NCBI GenBank assembly: GCA_023458555.1 | Contig: JAEWYS010000020.1 | Span: 248,001-312,000 of the forward strand | Direction of reading: 5' to 3' | DNA: 64,000 nucleotides | Source of the DNA: Bacteroidota bacterium | GTDB lineage: Bacteria > Bacteroidota > Bacteroidia > Cytophagales > Cytophagaceae | Part shown: piece by piece, positions 17,001 to 24,486 of the stretch | Layout: every line of letters begins with the position of its first letter | How positions within the stretch are numbered: position 1 is the stretch's first letter | Position numbers and translations under genes: made by a program | The notes under the pieces: generated by a model | Database searches by the model: none | What the model was told of the DNA's origin: nothing | The model's input: the letters and a program-made list of their open reading frames with translations, nothing else

Positions 17001-18281
17001 AAGTGAGCGGTTATCCCCCAGCTCCGGCCCCTCACACTGATCGGGCGGAGGCAGATAGAAGTTACCCGTTAAGACCAGTAAGGACAACATCTTGAAAGAC
17101 GCGTTGAAATATTCACCATAACCCGGGTTCAGGTTCAGGTTGGTCTGATAAATCTGGTTAAGATAATTTTGTGCATTTGTACCCAGATCCGTTCCCATCA
17201 AACCTACAGCGAAACAACCTAAAAAAGTATTGTTCGAATAGCTCGAAAGTTTGGCTCCTTCATTATTATTAAGTCTTGTCCCATATTTGGATCCTATCTG
17301 ACCAGGTGAGCTATGGTTGTTCATCAGCCAGGTAGATATCTTTTCGCAATAGGTCTTGGCCGCAGGAGTTCCGTGCCAGAGATAATCGATTCCCGCACGG
17401 AAAGGCGTACGAATGGCATCGAAGATAAAGTTTTTACCTTGATCTTCGTATTGATTCGCTGCTGACGATACCTGTCCGGCAGCGGTACACCAGTCGGGTA
17501 CCAGCCCGGAGGTTCCTCCTGCTGCGTTGATAATCTGGTAGGACTTGGCAATCGCCGCGTCCCAGAAGGCGCCCTGTCCCGGATCATAGTCTTTAAATAC
17601 TCTGTAGTAAGCAGGTGAAAAATAAGAAGGGCACACCAGATTGTTTCCTCCGAACATATCCCCCGGCTTCAAAACATCACCTTCAAACTGTTTTTCCCGA
17701 ATGATGCGGATCATCATTTTTGCATCATTCACATATGAATCGGACTGCCACTGATGGGAAGCCACGATAAGTGCCATCGCCACATCCAGCTCCGCGTCAG
17801 AAGCTCCGTTCGCACCTACAACATTACAGTTTTCAATCATCCAGTGCATCACACCGTTCTGATTTCTGTGACGCTTATAGTAACCCCACAAGTCATCAAA
17901 CAGGCTGCGGTCTCCCATATAGGCCGAGATCAGCATCCCGTAGGCAATGCCTTCTGATACCGTTCTGGACCGATCTGCCTTACCTCTGGTAGTCCCCGGA
18001 TAGTAATCAAAGATAACTCTGCGAAAACCGCAGGCCTGGTTTGATGTAACATAGTTATCAACCCAGTGATTGTAAGCCGCAACAACATGTTGCTGACTGA
18101 CTCCGGCAGGTTTCGCTAAACCGAAGGAATAATCCACATTCTGAGGAAAGGGATACGACTGGGCCGAAGCCTCTTTCGCAAGCGAAAAGACCACCAGGAA
18201 AGCCGTCAGCATGCTGAGCGATACCCTGATTCTCATCCCGTTTTTCAGAAAGCACATCATCAAATGTAGCATTTTCTTCAT
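11052..18281 (-). CDS. Giant secreted GH8 endoglucanase/xylanase with PKD array and T9SS sorting domain
   Basis: A 2409-residue exported enzyme. A long signal peptide ends near AKEASAQ (residue 41). Residues 42-415 form a glycoside hydrolase family 8 catalytic domain: proton-donor Glu about residue 110 in VSEGIAYGML and the GH8 signature ASDAELDVAMAL with Asp about 162. GH8 cleaves internal beta-1,4 bonds of cellulose, chitosan or xylan by inversion. Residues 416-575 are Ig-like and PKD-like; about 580-790 form a galactose-binding-like beta-sandwich (WTVDDFNISS to TIDWIVVGAK), a probable carbohydrate-binding module. The remaining 1500 residues are many PKD/Ig repeats (for example YSWNFGEGATP, YAWSFGTGATP, GSTYQWTVPTGSQ, GSTYQWTIPQGHT, VYQWSATGGA). 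The last 80 residues, from FEVYPNPFANQ to FKLVKIK, are a type A T9SS sorting signal. Single-gene unit with its own terminator. Confidence 0.92.
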   Translation of the reverse strand: MKKMLHLMMCFLKNGMRIRVSLSMLTAFLVVFSLAKEASAQSYPFPQNVDYSFGLAKPAGVSQQHVVAAYNHWVDNYVTSNQACGFRRVIFDYYPGTTRGKADRSRTVSEGIAYGMLISAYMGDRSLFDDLWGYYKRHRNQNGVMHWMIENCNVVGANGASDAELDVAMALIVASHQWQSDSYVNDAKMMIRIIREKQFEGDVLKPGDMFGGNNLVCPSYFSPAYYRVFKDYDPGQGAFWDAAIAKSYQIINAAGGTSGLVPDWCTAAGQVSSAANQYEDQGKNFIFDAIRTPFRAGIDYLWHGTPAAKTYCEKISTWLMNNHSSPGQIGSKYGTRLNNNEGAKLSSYSNNTFLGCFAVGLMGTDLGTNAQNYLNQIYQTNLNLNPGYGEYFNASFKMLSLLVLTGNFYLPPPDQCEGPELGDNRSLCEGAITLDAGVANRTYVWRRNGTVINGQTARTLAVAQPGVYEVIATDPSGCVRRDNVEIYAGAIVADFSFTIGAGNLTFTNTSSGGISNYTWTINGGNYSNEEFGDERNAFINQVPAGSYQVTLKIDNKGFNGCTSEVSVTKTVVIGNGIGWTVDDFNISSQSTPWVPSDGNPRPFYDLPKTYCSRADYDAGGIPQCPGNPCGLLELRAKPKAEVTGDRTYSPAGINFDKAYDLSAVPFASIRIKSSKAVTLGFGLNQTVSGPDGEITTVRIMEELPANQWQVIDLDFTDYMMGWSNSQEKNVPLDFKTVKAFQIFAFEDNNAYDGVITIDWIVVGAKSLPSPVFDIKRDEMGFPVYEDPDGDDVYTTVTSWIKEAKACSGEAILKASSCSASEIKWYSGTTEIGSGEEISVGPGTYFVHLINNGGVTIDTVSVTGANLGADFTILVEEEDKGFGYRFIPNMSNADGWEWNYGVPRAQQVDPAAHTWEEGYHYYASEGPYRVCLTATNSQCALDSVICKDIDVVCYAPLSDISAFKYKGVAVADDTIRVCSGEIGRISIDEVENAAKKGYGWFGIGTASISDTNFVERAQTTSHWLKVEAYNVCGEKVQDSVYVQVLPSASADFTFERISETTMKYAFEAEWVGDEDKVTYSWTWGSVVIGTGIYIEYEFETDGVKEVTLTVINDCGTDEITKQVGCTYPVVANAAITGLNSICGAVNCQSYSVAGITGADDITWSATTGGTLCQQSGNTASFSFTQSSTIRVVASNACGDAAPVTLNVEIKEKPATSAISGEAAPACASSGNVYSVTGSAGSTYQWTVPTGSQIVSGNNTNSITVDFGTTNGVISVVETSADGCVGEKKELTVMLEGCALSANFSVSSATVCTDAAVTFTDLSTGVTPNTVYAWSFGTGATPATATTKGPHQVTYASTGPKTVKLVITLGTLQEEHTMEINVGAKPVSPASMTGPEVLCPGVSGTYSITAVANATKYNWTYPVGATVSQTNNQLTVTLGNSGGAITVTPENACGTGSAVSKMVTRGTQPSTSAINGPASGYCKDKITYSVTGGQGSTYQWTIPQGHTLVSGAGTNSVVIELGTALGESTISVVETSATGCVGTAVTKTVTVDGCGLTANFTPSTATPCVGTAMTFTGTSSASPNATYSWNFGEGATPATSFSSHKDAPISVTYSTSGTKTVTLTVTDNGESDTKLFTLNAGVKPEITGQISGPSTVCKDATAQFSIPSVQGVSVYQWSATGGAVVTGTASTVSIQFPSGTSSNIRVIAHNSCGSSAPVEKSVTVVADGVASVSVDVPKTTIKEGERLTFKAISQNGGETASYSWYVNDLFVGSGTEYSSASLRNGDEVHVVMISSVACVLVKTVTSDPVTITVEEIQPGEAFAGSDFDTCDDFVSLDANVPACNSGTATGTWTLVEGSGNFAMPNMAKSPVSGMTPGRNVFRWTVTCGGVSSYDDVVVTLKTPAVSITADKTEICEGTSVTFRATVSETGTSDSYKWSVNTTEVGASSTFTSSTLANNDNVRLAYTSSVCPTAKILQSNVIRMTVSAQPSVSVAGSAISTDVPQASLKANTPVVGQGTWTVVSGSGTFVNPNSPNTVVRNLTTGRNEFQWTISNGVCNASQSRVSVTYGTTPVIAGNITGPSSVTEGETATYSVPNIPGAEFVWSVPAGATIVSGQGTNTITVRFGNGVSGPVSVHAENDFGAGPAVSLPVVSVPGVVSPVITGPSRVEPGAMVDFYVQNPELYQTITWSYPAGVQKVSENVVTGRATVMILSNFTSGTLMVSVTSLSGKAASASKEIAAGTKPVKEKIVGPTVVEPNNEYTYEVPYYEGSTWEWSVPEGAVIVANNGNKITVRFGSNVDGIVSVTETNNSGTATSTLQVNGVVGYGNALAVSFEVYPNPFANQATIFVNTPSMMPVSVSVVNEQGLVVKESANYYTNQAIMLGADLNTGVYFVKVTMESRTEVFKLVKIK

Positions 18282-18466
18282 AGTGAAAGATTAAGTTGTA
18301 TGTATGGTATATAGTTAAATTGAAAAAATTAATTTTTAAAATTACATTTTTTTTTCAACGGCGTGAACTTTTTTTACAATTTTTATTACGATATCATGAG
18401 TTAAATCCGGAGCAGCGAAGAAAAGTAACCTGTTTTTGCTGTAAAAGTTATCAGAAGCAGGCAGAA

Positions 18467-18529
18467 GTCTAAAGCTTAAAGCTCAAAGACCGTGGCAGGG
18501 ACCGGTCCGGAACACTCTGCCGGAAAAAC
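18467..18529 (+). repeat. Dispersed intergenic repeat, module A (copy 2)
   Basis: GTCTAAAGCTTAAAGCTCAA followed by AGACCGTGGCAGGG and, 40 bases on, CACTCTGCCGGAAAAA. Matches copies at 9216 and 24228 and the reverse-oriented ones at 39421 and 44410. Confidence 0.65.
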
Positions 18530-18556
18530 ATTCGGCTCAGCCTTCTGTGGATATCG

Positions 18557-18843
18557 CACAGGCTTCGGGAGCCTCAGTCCCCATCACAGGCTTCGGGAAC
18601 CTCAGCCTTCGGTTCCGCTTGTTGCCTGAGGCTCCCGAAGGCAAAAAGATATCGCCGGAAAAGAAACCCGTTATCGTAGAGACCGAAGCCACTTTTTTGC
18701 AGACTAAGTATTTTGGAGATAAGGGGATAGTACTTACTAACTCTTAAAATCAGAGGCTAATCGAGAGGGCTTCGAGAACCTCAGCCCCCGGGCCTTCGAG
18801 AGCCTCAGTCCCCATCACAGGCTTCGAGGGCCTCAGCCTTCGG
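18557..18843 (+). repeat. Cluster of module B repeats in the GH8-feoB intergenic gap
   Basis: The 570-base gap between the GH8 start (18281) and feoB stop (18852) holds no credible gene. It contains at least five direct copies of CACAGGCTTCGGGAACCTCA-like units (18557-18582, 18585-18612, 18767-18788, 18790-18813, 18817-18843) and one inverted copy (18624-18642). Variation is mostly in the middle (GGGAG, GGGAA, GAGAA, GAGAG, GAGGG). A 66-codon frame over the first half simply translates repeat units and is not treated as a gene. Confidence 0.75.
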
Positions 18844-18851
18844 CAAAACTT

Positions 18852-20969
18852 TCAGGAAAAGAGATTAAATACGATAAGGCTGCACAAATAAGCGACTCCG
18901 CTCATCGTAAAAAACTGGATCAGCGGCCATTTAAACCCTTTTGTTTCCCGATACACAATGGCCAGGGTGCTCATACACTGCATGGCAAAGGCATAAAATA
19001 CAAGGAGCGACAAGCCCATAGGCAGGTTATAAAACGGTTCGCCGGTAACAGGATGAAGCTCTTTGCGCATCCGCTCCATAACGGATGTTTCCTCTGCATC
19101 ATCCCCTATACTGTATATGGTAGCCATGGTTCCGACAAATACTTCGCGGGCGGCAAACGAGGTAATCAGCGCGATGCCGATCTTCCAGTCAAAGCCCAGC
19201 GGCCGGATGACCGGCTCAATAAATTTACCCAGATGCCCGGCATAGGAGTTTTCCAGCGCAGCAGAAGAGACAAGATGTTCTGTATCTTCTTCCGACAGAT
19301 TCTGCATCTGCGCCTTAAAGACCGCTTCTTCTTTACCATGCTCGATCTTGCTGGCAGGTCCGTAAGTAGCCAGCACCCATAGCACTACAGAAATAGCCAT
19401 AATTACTTTTCCGGCCTCAAAAGTAAATGACTTTACTTTTTCCAGTATGGTGAGCAGCACATTTTTCCAGCGGGGCATTTTGTACGTCGGGAACTCCAGG
19501 ATAAAGAAGCTCCTGGGACCACCTACCTTCATCACCTTGTTCATAATGACTCCTGTCAGAACAGCCATACCAAAGCCTGCCAGATACAGCAGCATCAGCA
19601 CCAGTCCCTGCAGATTGATAAAGCCACCGTATGAAACAGGCGGAATAACCAGGGCGATCAACACCGTATAAACGGGAATCCGGGCCGAGCAGCTCATAAA
19701 AGGAGTTACAAATATGGTGATCAGCCTTTCCTTGACATTGTCGATGCTTCGGGCGGCCATAATAGCCGGCACTGCACAGGCTACTCCGGAAATCAGGGGC
19801 ACTACGCTGCGGCCGTTCATGCCGAATTTGCGCATAAACTTGTCCATGATAAACATGACTCTGGCCATATAGCCGGACTCTTCAAGCAAAGCGATAAAAG
19901 CAAACAATATGGCGATTTGCGGAATAAAAATAATAATCCCGCCGAGGCCTGCGATGATGCCTTCGGTCAGCAGGCTGGTAAAGGGCCCTTCCGGAAGATT
20001 TTCTTCTGCCAGCGAAGCCAGTGCGCCAAATCCCTGATCAATAAGATCCATAGGCAGCGAAGCCCAGGAGAAAATAGCCTGAAATACGATAAACAGGATA
20101 AGGAAAAACAGGAGGTATCCCCATACTCCGTGTGTCAGTATACGATCCAGCTTTTCGCTAAAGGCAGCCTTACCCTGTCCGCTTTGCACCTGTGCCACGA
20201 CCGAGTCCACAAACGCATAACGATTCATGGTTTCGCTTACCTGCAAAGCTCTGCTGTTGAAATTATGCTTTTTGGCTATAGCACGGACCAGTTCCCTCTG
20301 CTCGTTCTTCAGGCCGGCTATCTGATCATAGCGATGCACCAGATGAAGCGCCTGGGCAGAATTGTCCAGATTAAATGCCGCCTTAAGCTCCGCAATCAGC
20401 TCCGGAGCCAGCTCGTCAACCGGGAAGGTATAGTCTCCCGGATGCACTGTTTCGGAGGCGATCAGCTCTCTGAGACGGAAAAGGTTTTTGCCGGTCCGGG
20501 CATTCATGAGCACCACCGGCACTTTCAGAATATTCTGCAGCGCGCCGGTCTCCAGCTTCAGCCCATGATCCTGCGCAATATCGGTCATGGTCAGCACCAG
20601 AATCAGGGGAATACCCAGATCATACAGCTGACTGTACAGGAAAAGATTTCGTTTCAGGTTGGAAGCATCCGCGACAACCAGCAGCAGATCCGGAAAATCT
20701 TCTGACTTCCGGTCATTCAGATAGTCATAAACAACCTGCTCGTCAACGGAACGCGGATATAGGCTGTATACCCCCGGCAGATCAATAATGTCTGCCTGAA
20801 TAGTGTCGCTTATTCCGGCCTTCCCGATCTTTTTGTCAACGGTAACTCCGGGAAAATTGCCTACTTTCTGATTTAAACCGGTCAGATGGTTGAAAAGGGA
20901 TGATTTTCCGGAGTTCGGATTACCGAGAAGGGCGATTTTAAGATTTTTTTTTGTAGTCATTTCAATCAT
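18852..20969 (-). CDS. feoB: Ferrous iron transporter FeoB
   Basis: Inner-membrane Fe2+ uptake protein of 705 residues. The N-terminal G domain has the P-loop GNPNSGKSSLFNHLTG, the switch region with GNFPGVTVDKK, DLPGVYSLYP (G3) and the LTMTDIAQ segment (G4 region). The C-terminal half carries about eight membrane helices with the two Gate motifs, for example SGVACAVPAIMAAR and the later FAAREVFVGTMAT. It overlaps feoA: the ATG at 20969 overlaps the feoA stop by eight bases, while an alternative start at 20960 gives MTTKKNLK. Slightly shorter than E. coli FeoB (773 residues) but complete. Transcribed with feoA from the promoter at 21219-21249. Confidence 0.95.
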   Translation of the reverse strand: MIEMTTKKNLKIALLGNPNSGKSSLFNHLTGLNQKVGNFPGVTVDKKIGKAGISDTIQADIIDLPGVYSLYPRSVDEQVVYDYLNDRKSEDFPDLLLVVADASNLKRNLFLYSQLYDLGIPLILVLTMTDIAQDHGLKLETGALQNILKVPVVLMNARTGKNLFRLRELIASETVHPGDYTFPVDELAPELIAELKAAFNLDNSAQALHLVHRYDQIAGLKNEQRELVRAIAKKHNFNSRALQVSETMNRYAFVDSVVAQVQSGQGKAAFSEKLDRILTHGVWGYLLFFLILFIVFQAIFSWASLPMDLIDQGFGALASLAEENLPEGPFTSLLTEGIIAGLGGIIIFIPQIAILFAFIALLEESGYMARVMFIMDKFMRKFGMNGRSVVPLISGVACAVPAIMAARSIDNVKERLITIFVTPFMSCSARIPVYTVLIALVIPPVSYGGFINLQGLVLMLLYLAGFGMAVLTGVIMNKVMKVGGPRSFFILEFPTYKMPRWKNVLLTILEKVKSFTFEAGKVIMAISVVLWVLATYGPASKIEHGKEEAVFKAQMQNLSEEDTEHLVSSAALENSYAGHLGKFIEPVIRPLGFDWKIGIALITSFAAREVFVGTMATIYSIGDDAEETSVMERMRKELHPVTGEPFYNLPMGLSLLVFYAFAMQCMSTLAIVYRETKGFKWPLIQFFTMSGVAYLCSLIVFNLFS

Positions 20970-21195
20970 GAAGCATTACCAGGCTGGCCTCATCCTTCCG
21001 AAGTGATAAATGATAGCCGGAAACGGCAAAACATACCGGACCGCCAAAGGGAGCGCGGCAGCACATGCGTACTTCCACTCCGGGCAGGCAGCCCATCTCG
21101 AACAATTTGACAGAAACCTCTTCATCCAGAATCGTCCGGATGGTCCCTTTTTCACCAACACGCAGCTCTGCCAGACTTTTTTCCGTAATACTCAT
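20962..21195 (-). CDS. feoA: FeoA domain protein
   Basis: A 77-residue cytosolic SH3-like protein that assists FeoB-dependent ferrous iron uptake. Seen: SLAELRVGEKGTIRTI at the start, LFEMGCLPGVEVRMCC (the conserved GxxPG turn) and FAVSGYHLSLRKDEA at the end, which is the standard FeoA fold. First gene of the feoAB operon, overlapping feoB, with a well-formed promoter upstream. Iron-dependent control by Fur is likely from what is known of feo operons, but I did not identify an operator. Confidence 0.92.
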   Translation of the reverse strand: MSITEKSLAELRVGEKGTIRTILDEEVSVKLFEMGCLPGVEVRMCCRAPFGGPVCFAVSGYHLSLRKDEASLVMLHD

Positions 21196-21218
21196 GCGTT
21201 ATTTAGAATGGATTCAAA

Positions 21219-21249
21219 CAAAGGTAACCTCAATTCATGTAAAGACAAA
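21219..21249 (-). promoter_or_regulatory. Promoter of feoAB
   Basis: On the minus strand TTTG (21246-21249) and TACCTTTG (21219-21226) are separated by 19 bases, the ideal Bacteroidota spacing, about 24 bases before the feoA start codon. Confidence 0.75.
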
Positions 21250-21451
21250 ATCAAAATCTCAAAATTTAACGTCAATAGATAGCCATAATTACATGCAAGG
21301 GTAAGCATAAATTTCCAATCAACACATGAATGTATCCATATCGAATTAGCCTTACCCTGGCAAAGGCCCGGCCTCGCAATTCCCATTGCTCGCCTCTCCT
21401 TGATGAGAAAAAGTAAGCAAAAAGAATCAAGAGCTGTCGAAAAAATAGCTA

Positions 21452-21530
21452 AAAATTATCCTTTCAGACGAAAATCGCCAAACTCCTTCGTCAGACAGTG
21501 CCGATTTTAAACGTCTTTCAGGATAATTTT
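21452..21530. repeat. Large imperfect inverted repeat
   Basis: Outer arms AAAATTATCC (21452-21461) and GGATAATTTT (21521-21530), plus middle arms AAAATCG (21471-21477) and CGATTTT (21502-21508), with partly matching sequence between; an inner GACGAA/TTCGTC pair offers an alternative fold. It begins 76 bases past the murF-alr stop on the minus strand, and may be a 3-prime structure or a dispersed element. The rest of the 410-base gap (21196-21605) holds the feoA promoter and no gene. Confidence 0.6.
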
Positions 21531-21605
21531 CTTAACGCATTTTTTCAAAGGCCCGCTTTTCTACTAATTCTTAATAGTATGCTCCTACTACTTAGTTTTA
21601 CAATT

Positions 21606-24062
21606 TTATTCGGTATAAAAGATTCTCTTTACCCGTTCGCCTACACTGGTCAGTATCTCATACGGGATGGTACCGATCGCTTTCGCGCAGTCCGTAATTG
21701 ATGGTGTTTCACCGAATACAACCACGCTGTCACCTTCGCGTGCATCCACTCCCGTAAGGTCTACCATGCACATATCCATACAGACGTTGCCGATAACCGG
21801 ACACAGCACATTGCTGACCAGCACCTTTCCCACCCCATTGCCAAATCTTCTGTCATAGCCGTCCGCATACCCGATAGCGATGGTGCCGATTTTTTTCGGA
21901 CTGCTGACTTTCCCTTTTCTGCTGTAGCCAACGGTTTCTCCCGGCCCGAGCTGCCGGATCTGGGAAATCGTTGTCTTCAGGGTACTAACCGGCAACAGCG
22001 CTTCCTGATGCATTCCGGTCGCATCTACACCGTAGAGACCGATACCCAGACGCACCATATCCATCTGCCTGCCGGTAAACCGGACAATACCGGCCGAATT
22101 AAGCGCATGCCGGATGACGCTGTATCCGAGGGCTTCTTCGATTCTTGTCACCATGGATCCGAAGCGGTCGAGCTGACTGCCGGTAAACTCATTGAAGGCG
22201 GCATCATCCGCAGCCGCAAGATGGGTAAATACGGAGCGAACCTCAAGCCGCCCGCTATGCTGCCGGAGAACGGCGATCAGCTCCTCCAGCTCTCCTTCCT
22301 CAAATCCCAGGCGGTGCATACCGGTATCCAGCTTGAGGTGAATAACCATTTTTTTATTTTCAGGCGTCCTGACCGAAAGAAGCGCCTGAAGCAGCCTGAA
22401 GCTGTATATTTCCGGCTCCAGGTTATACTGAAACATTTTATGAAAGACATCCAGGGAAGGGTTCATCACCATGACAGGCATTGAAATACCCTGCTGGCGC
22501 AGTCGGATTCCTTCATCCGCGTAGGCAACCCCCAGGTAATCGACCTTGTGAAACTGCAATAAGCCCGCTACTTCTGCGCTGCCGGCTCCGTACGCCAGGG
22601 CTTTTACCATGACCATCAGCCTGGTGCCGGCGCTGAGACGCGACCGGAAAAAGTTGAGATTGTGGCTCAGCGCATCCAGATTAATCTCGAGCGCAGTACC
22701 ATGCAGCCGCCCGGTAAGCCAGTGTACGATACGTTCGAACTGAAAGGTCCTCGCGCCTTTTATCAGCAGAAGCTCATCGGCAAACTGTGCCGTATCCATG
22801 CTTTTCAGAAATGCATCGGTATCCTGAAAGAAGAGGCTGTCTGTAGGAAAGAGGTATCCGTACTGCGAGAGCTGCTCTCCGATGCCAATCACTCTGTCTA
22901 TCGAACGGCTCCGGACAATCCCGGCAATGGAGGCGTATAACTGCTCCGGTTCGGTACTGTATTCAAAAAGATCGGACAGAATAACTGTCTTTTTTGCCTT
23001 TTGCTTTTGCTGATCCAGGAAATCAAGCGCGTTGATCAACCCTGCCACATCATTATTATAGGCATCATCGATCAGGAGGCAGTTGTTAATCCCTTCTTTC
23101 AGCTCAAGCCGCATCCGCAAAGGCCGCAGCTCCTGTATCCCCTCAGCGATCCGGGCATAGTCCAGCTTCAGATAAATCAGCGTTGCCAGACAGGTAAGCG
23201 CATTCTGAACCGAGGCCGCATCCTTAAAAGGGATTTCCAGCGGCAAGCGTTTTCCCTCATAGTCAACTACCATATGTGTCGACTTCTCACCGGGACTTAC
23301 GCTTATAATCCGGATATCCTCTCCGGACCATCCCCAGGAGAAGGTATTTTTTATCCCCGCCTTTTTTAGCTCATCCTCCAGCTCAGGCTGATCCGAATTG
23401 TATATCAGCACCTCCGAGCTTTCAAACAAGCGGAGCTTTTCCCTGATTTTTTCTCTCCGGTCATGAAAGCCTTCTTCGTGCGCAGAGCCTATATTGGTAA
23501 AGATACCTATCTGAGGGTGAATGATTTTTTCCAGCCGTGCCATTTCCCCTTTCTTTGAAATTCCGGCCTCTATGATGGCCAGCTGGTGCTCATCGCCCAT
23601 TTGCCATACAGACAGAGGGACTCCGATCTGGGAATTGAAGCTACGCGGGCTCTTTACGATATGATAGCTGCCTGAAAGCAGGGCAGAGAGCCACTCTTTT
23701 ACGATGGTTTTGCCATTGCTGCCCGTAATGCCGATAACAGGAAAGGAAAAGCGCTGCCTGTGAAAAGCTGCAATCTGCTGCAACGCACGTACCGTGTCAG
23801 GCACAAACAGAAAGCTGGCCTCTTTGTATTCACCGGTTTTTTGCCAGCCGGCTGAGACCACAAACTGCCTGACTCCGGACGCATACAGCTGGGGAATAAA
23901 AGCATGTCCGTCTCTGTGTGCCGACCGGATCGCAAAAAAAACCGTACCGGGGCTTCGCATCACTTTGCGGCTGTCAAAAAAAAGGTGTGTAACCGGTCGG
24001 TCTTCATGCATATCAAGCCGGCTTTCTGTACATATGCCGGATAACTGGGCAAATCTGAGCAT
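21606..24062 (-). CDS. Fused MurF (tripeptide:D-Ala-D-Ala ligase) and alanine racemase
   Basis: An 818-residue bifunctional peptidoglycan-precursor protein. Residues 1-440 are MurF-like: MurF N-domain (THLFFDSRKV, GTVFFAI), the ATP loop GITGSNGKTIVKEW and the C-terminal LLIDDAYNNDVAGLINALDF. Residues 450-818 are a fold-type III alanine racemase: LDALSHNLNFFRS, the PLP lysine segment MVKALAYGAG, HLKLDTGMHRLGF, SGIVRFTG, MVRLGIGLYGVD and VCMDMCMVDLTG. Alr makes D-Ala and MurF adds the D-Ala-D-Ala dipeptide to UDP-MurNAc-tripeptide, so the fusion links both ends of the branch. This fusion is known in Bacteroidota. The Alr lysine motif reads KALAYG where KANAYG is usual. Monocistronic. Confidence 0.93.
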   Translation of the reverse strand: MLRFAQLSGICTESRLDMHEDRPVTHLFFDSRKVMRSPGTVFFAIRSAHRDGHAFIPQLYASGVRQFVVSAGWQKTGEYKEASFLFVPDTVRALQQIAAFHRQRFSFPVIGITGSNGKTIVKEWLSALLSGSYHIVKSPRSFNSQIGVPLSVWQMGDEHQLAIIEAGISKKGEMARLEKIIHPQIGIFTNIGSAHEEGFHDRREKIREKLRLFESSEVLIYNSDQPELEDELKKAGIKNTFSWGWSGEDIRIISVSPGEKSTHMVVDYEGKRLPLEIPFKDAASVQNALTCLATLIYLKLDYARIAEGIQELRPLRMRLELKEGINNCLLIDDAYNNDVAGLINALDFLDQQKQKAKKTVILSDLFEYSTEPEQLYASIAGIVRSRSIDRVIGIGEQLSQYGYLFPTDSLFFQDTDAFLKSMDTAQFADELLLIKGARTFQFERIVHWLTGRLHGTALEINLDALSHNLNFFRSRLSAGTRLMVMVKALAYGAGSAEVAGLLQFHKVDYLGVAYADEGIRLRQQGISMPVMVMNPSLDVFHKMFQYNLEPEIYSFRLLQALLSVRTPENKKMVIHLKLDTGMHRLGFEEGELEELIAVLRQHSGRLEVRSVFTHLAAADDAAFNEFTGSQLDRFGSMVTRIEEALGYSVIRHALNSAGIVRFTGRQMDMVRLGIGLYGVDATGMHQEALLPVSTLKTTISQIRQLGPGETVGYSRKGKVSSPKKIGTIAIGYADGYDRRFGNGVGKVLVSNVLCPVIGNVCMDMCMVDLTGVDAREGDSVVVFGETPSITDCAKAIGTIPYEILTSVGERVKRIFYTE

Positions 24063-24227
24063 AACACAAATGGGTTCTGTATCTGTAAAAGTACTAGTTG
24101 CAATTGTAGAATAAACAGAATTTCTGAAAAGAAAATTTTACCGTACGCCCACTATTTCATCTTATAGCCTTAAGAGCCTGCTTGGCTATCTATTGCTTTA
24201 TCACTGTTTTTAATCGTTAAAGAAAGG

Positions 24228-24276
24228 GTTTAGAGCTTAAAGCTCAAAGACTCCGGCATACCTGCCGGTAAAAAAC
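24228..24276 (+). repeat. Dispersed intergenic repeat, module A (copy 3)
   Basis: GTTTAGAGCTTAAAGCTCAA followed by AGACTCCGGCA and CTGCCGGTAAAAAACG; it matches the 18467 copy over both halves. It lies in the 424-base gap between the divergent murF-alr and GH5 genes. Apart from this and a TATCTTTA box (24448-24455) before the GH5 gene, I see nothing in the gap. Confidence 0.6.
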
Positions 24277-24486
24277 GACTGCTTCGGGCTGTCGGTGGGG
24301 CCTGTTCCCGTTTTTATGCCTCCGGTATCAGGATCTGAAATTACTCCGCTCATACTAAACCATTTGCCGCTTAAGCCCCTCCTCTTAAAAAAGATTGATC
24401 ATTTTATAATTTTTCCAATAAAATCCCGGATTTTTCTTTTTTATACCTATCTTTAGCATCTTTTTTTCAAATAAATTATATAAATA

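Noticed and set aside
18547..18747. A 66-codon plus-strand frame in the GH8-feoB gap
   Set aside because: It is made of module B repeat units read through; no ribosome site and its sequence is explained by the repeats.
18557..18843. A CRISPR-like array near feoB
   Set aside because: The units vary in the centre, abut each other or include an inverted copy, and spacer lengths are irregular.
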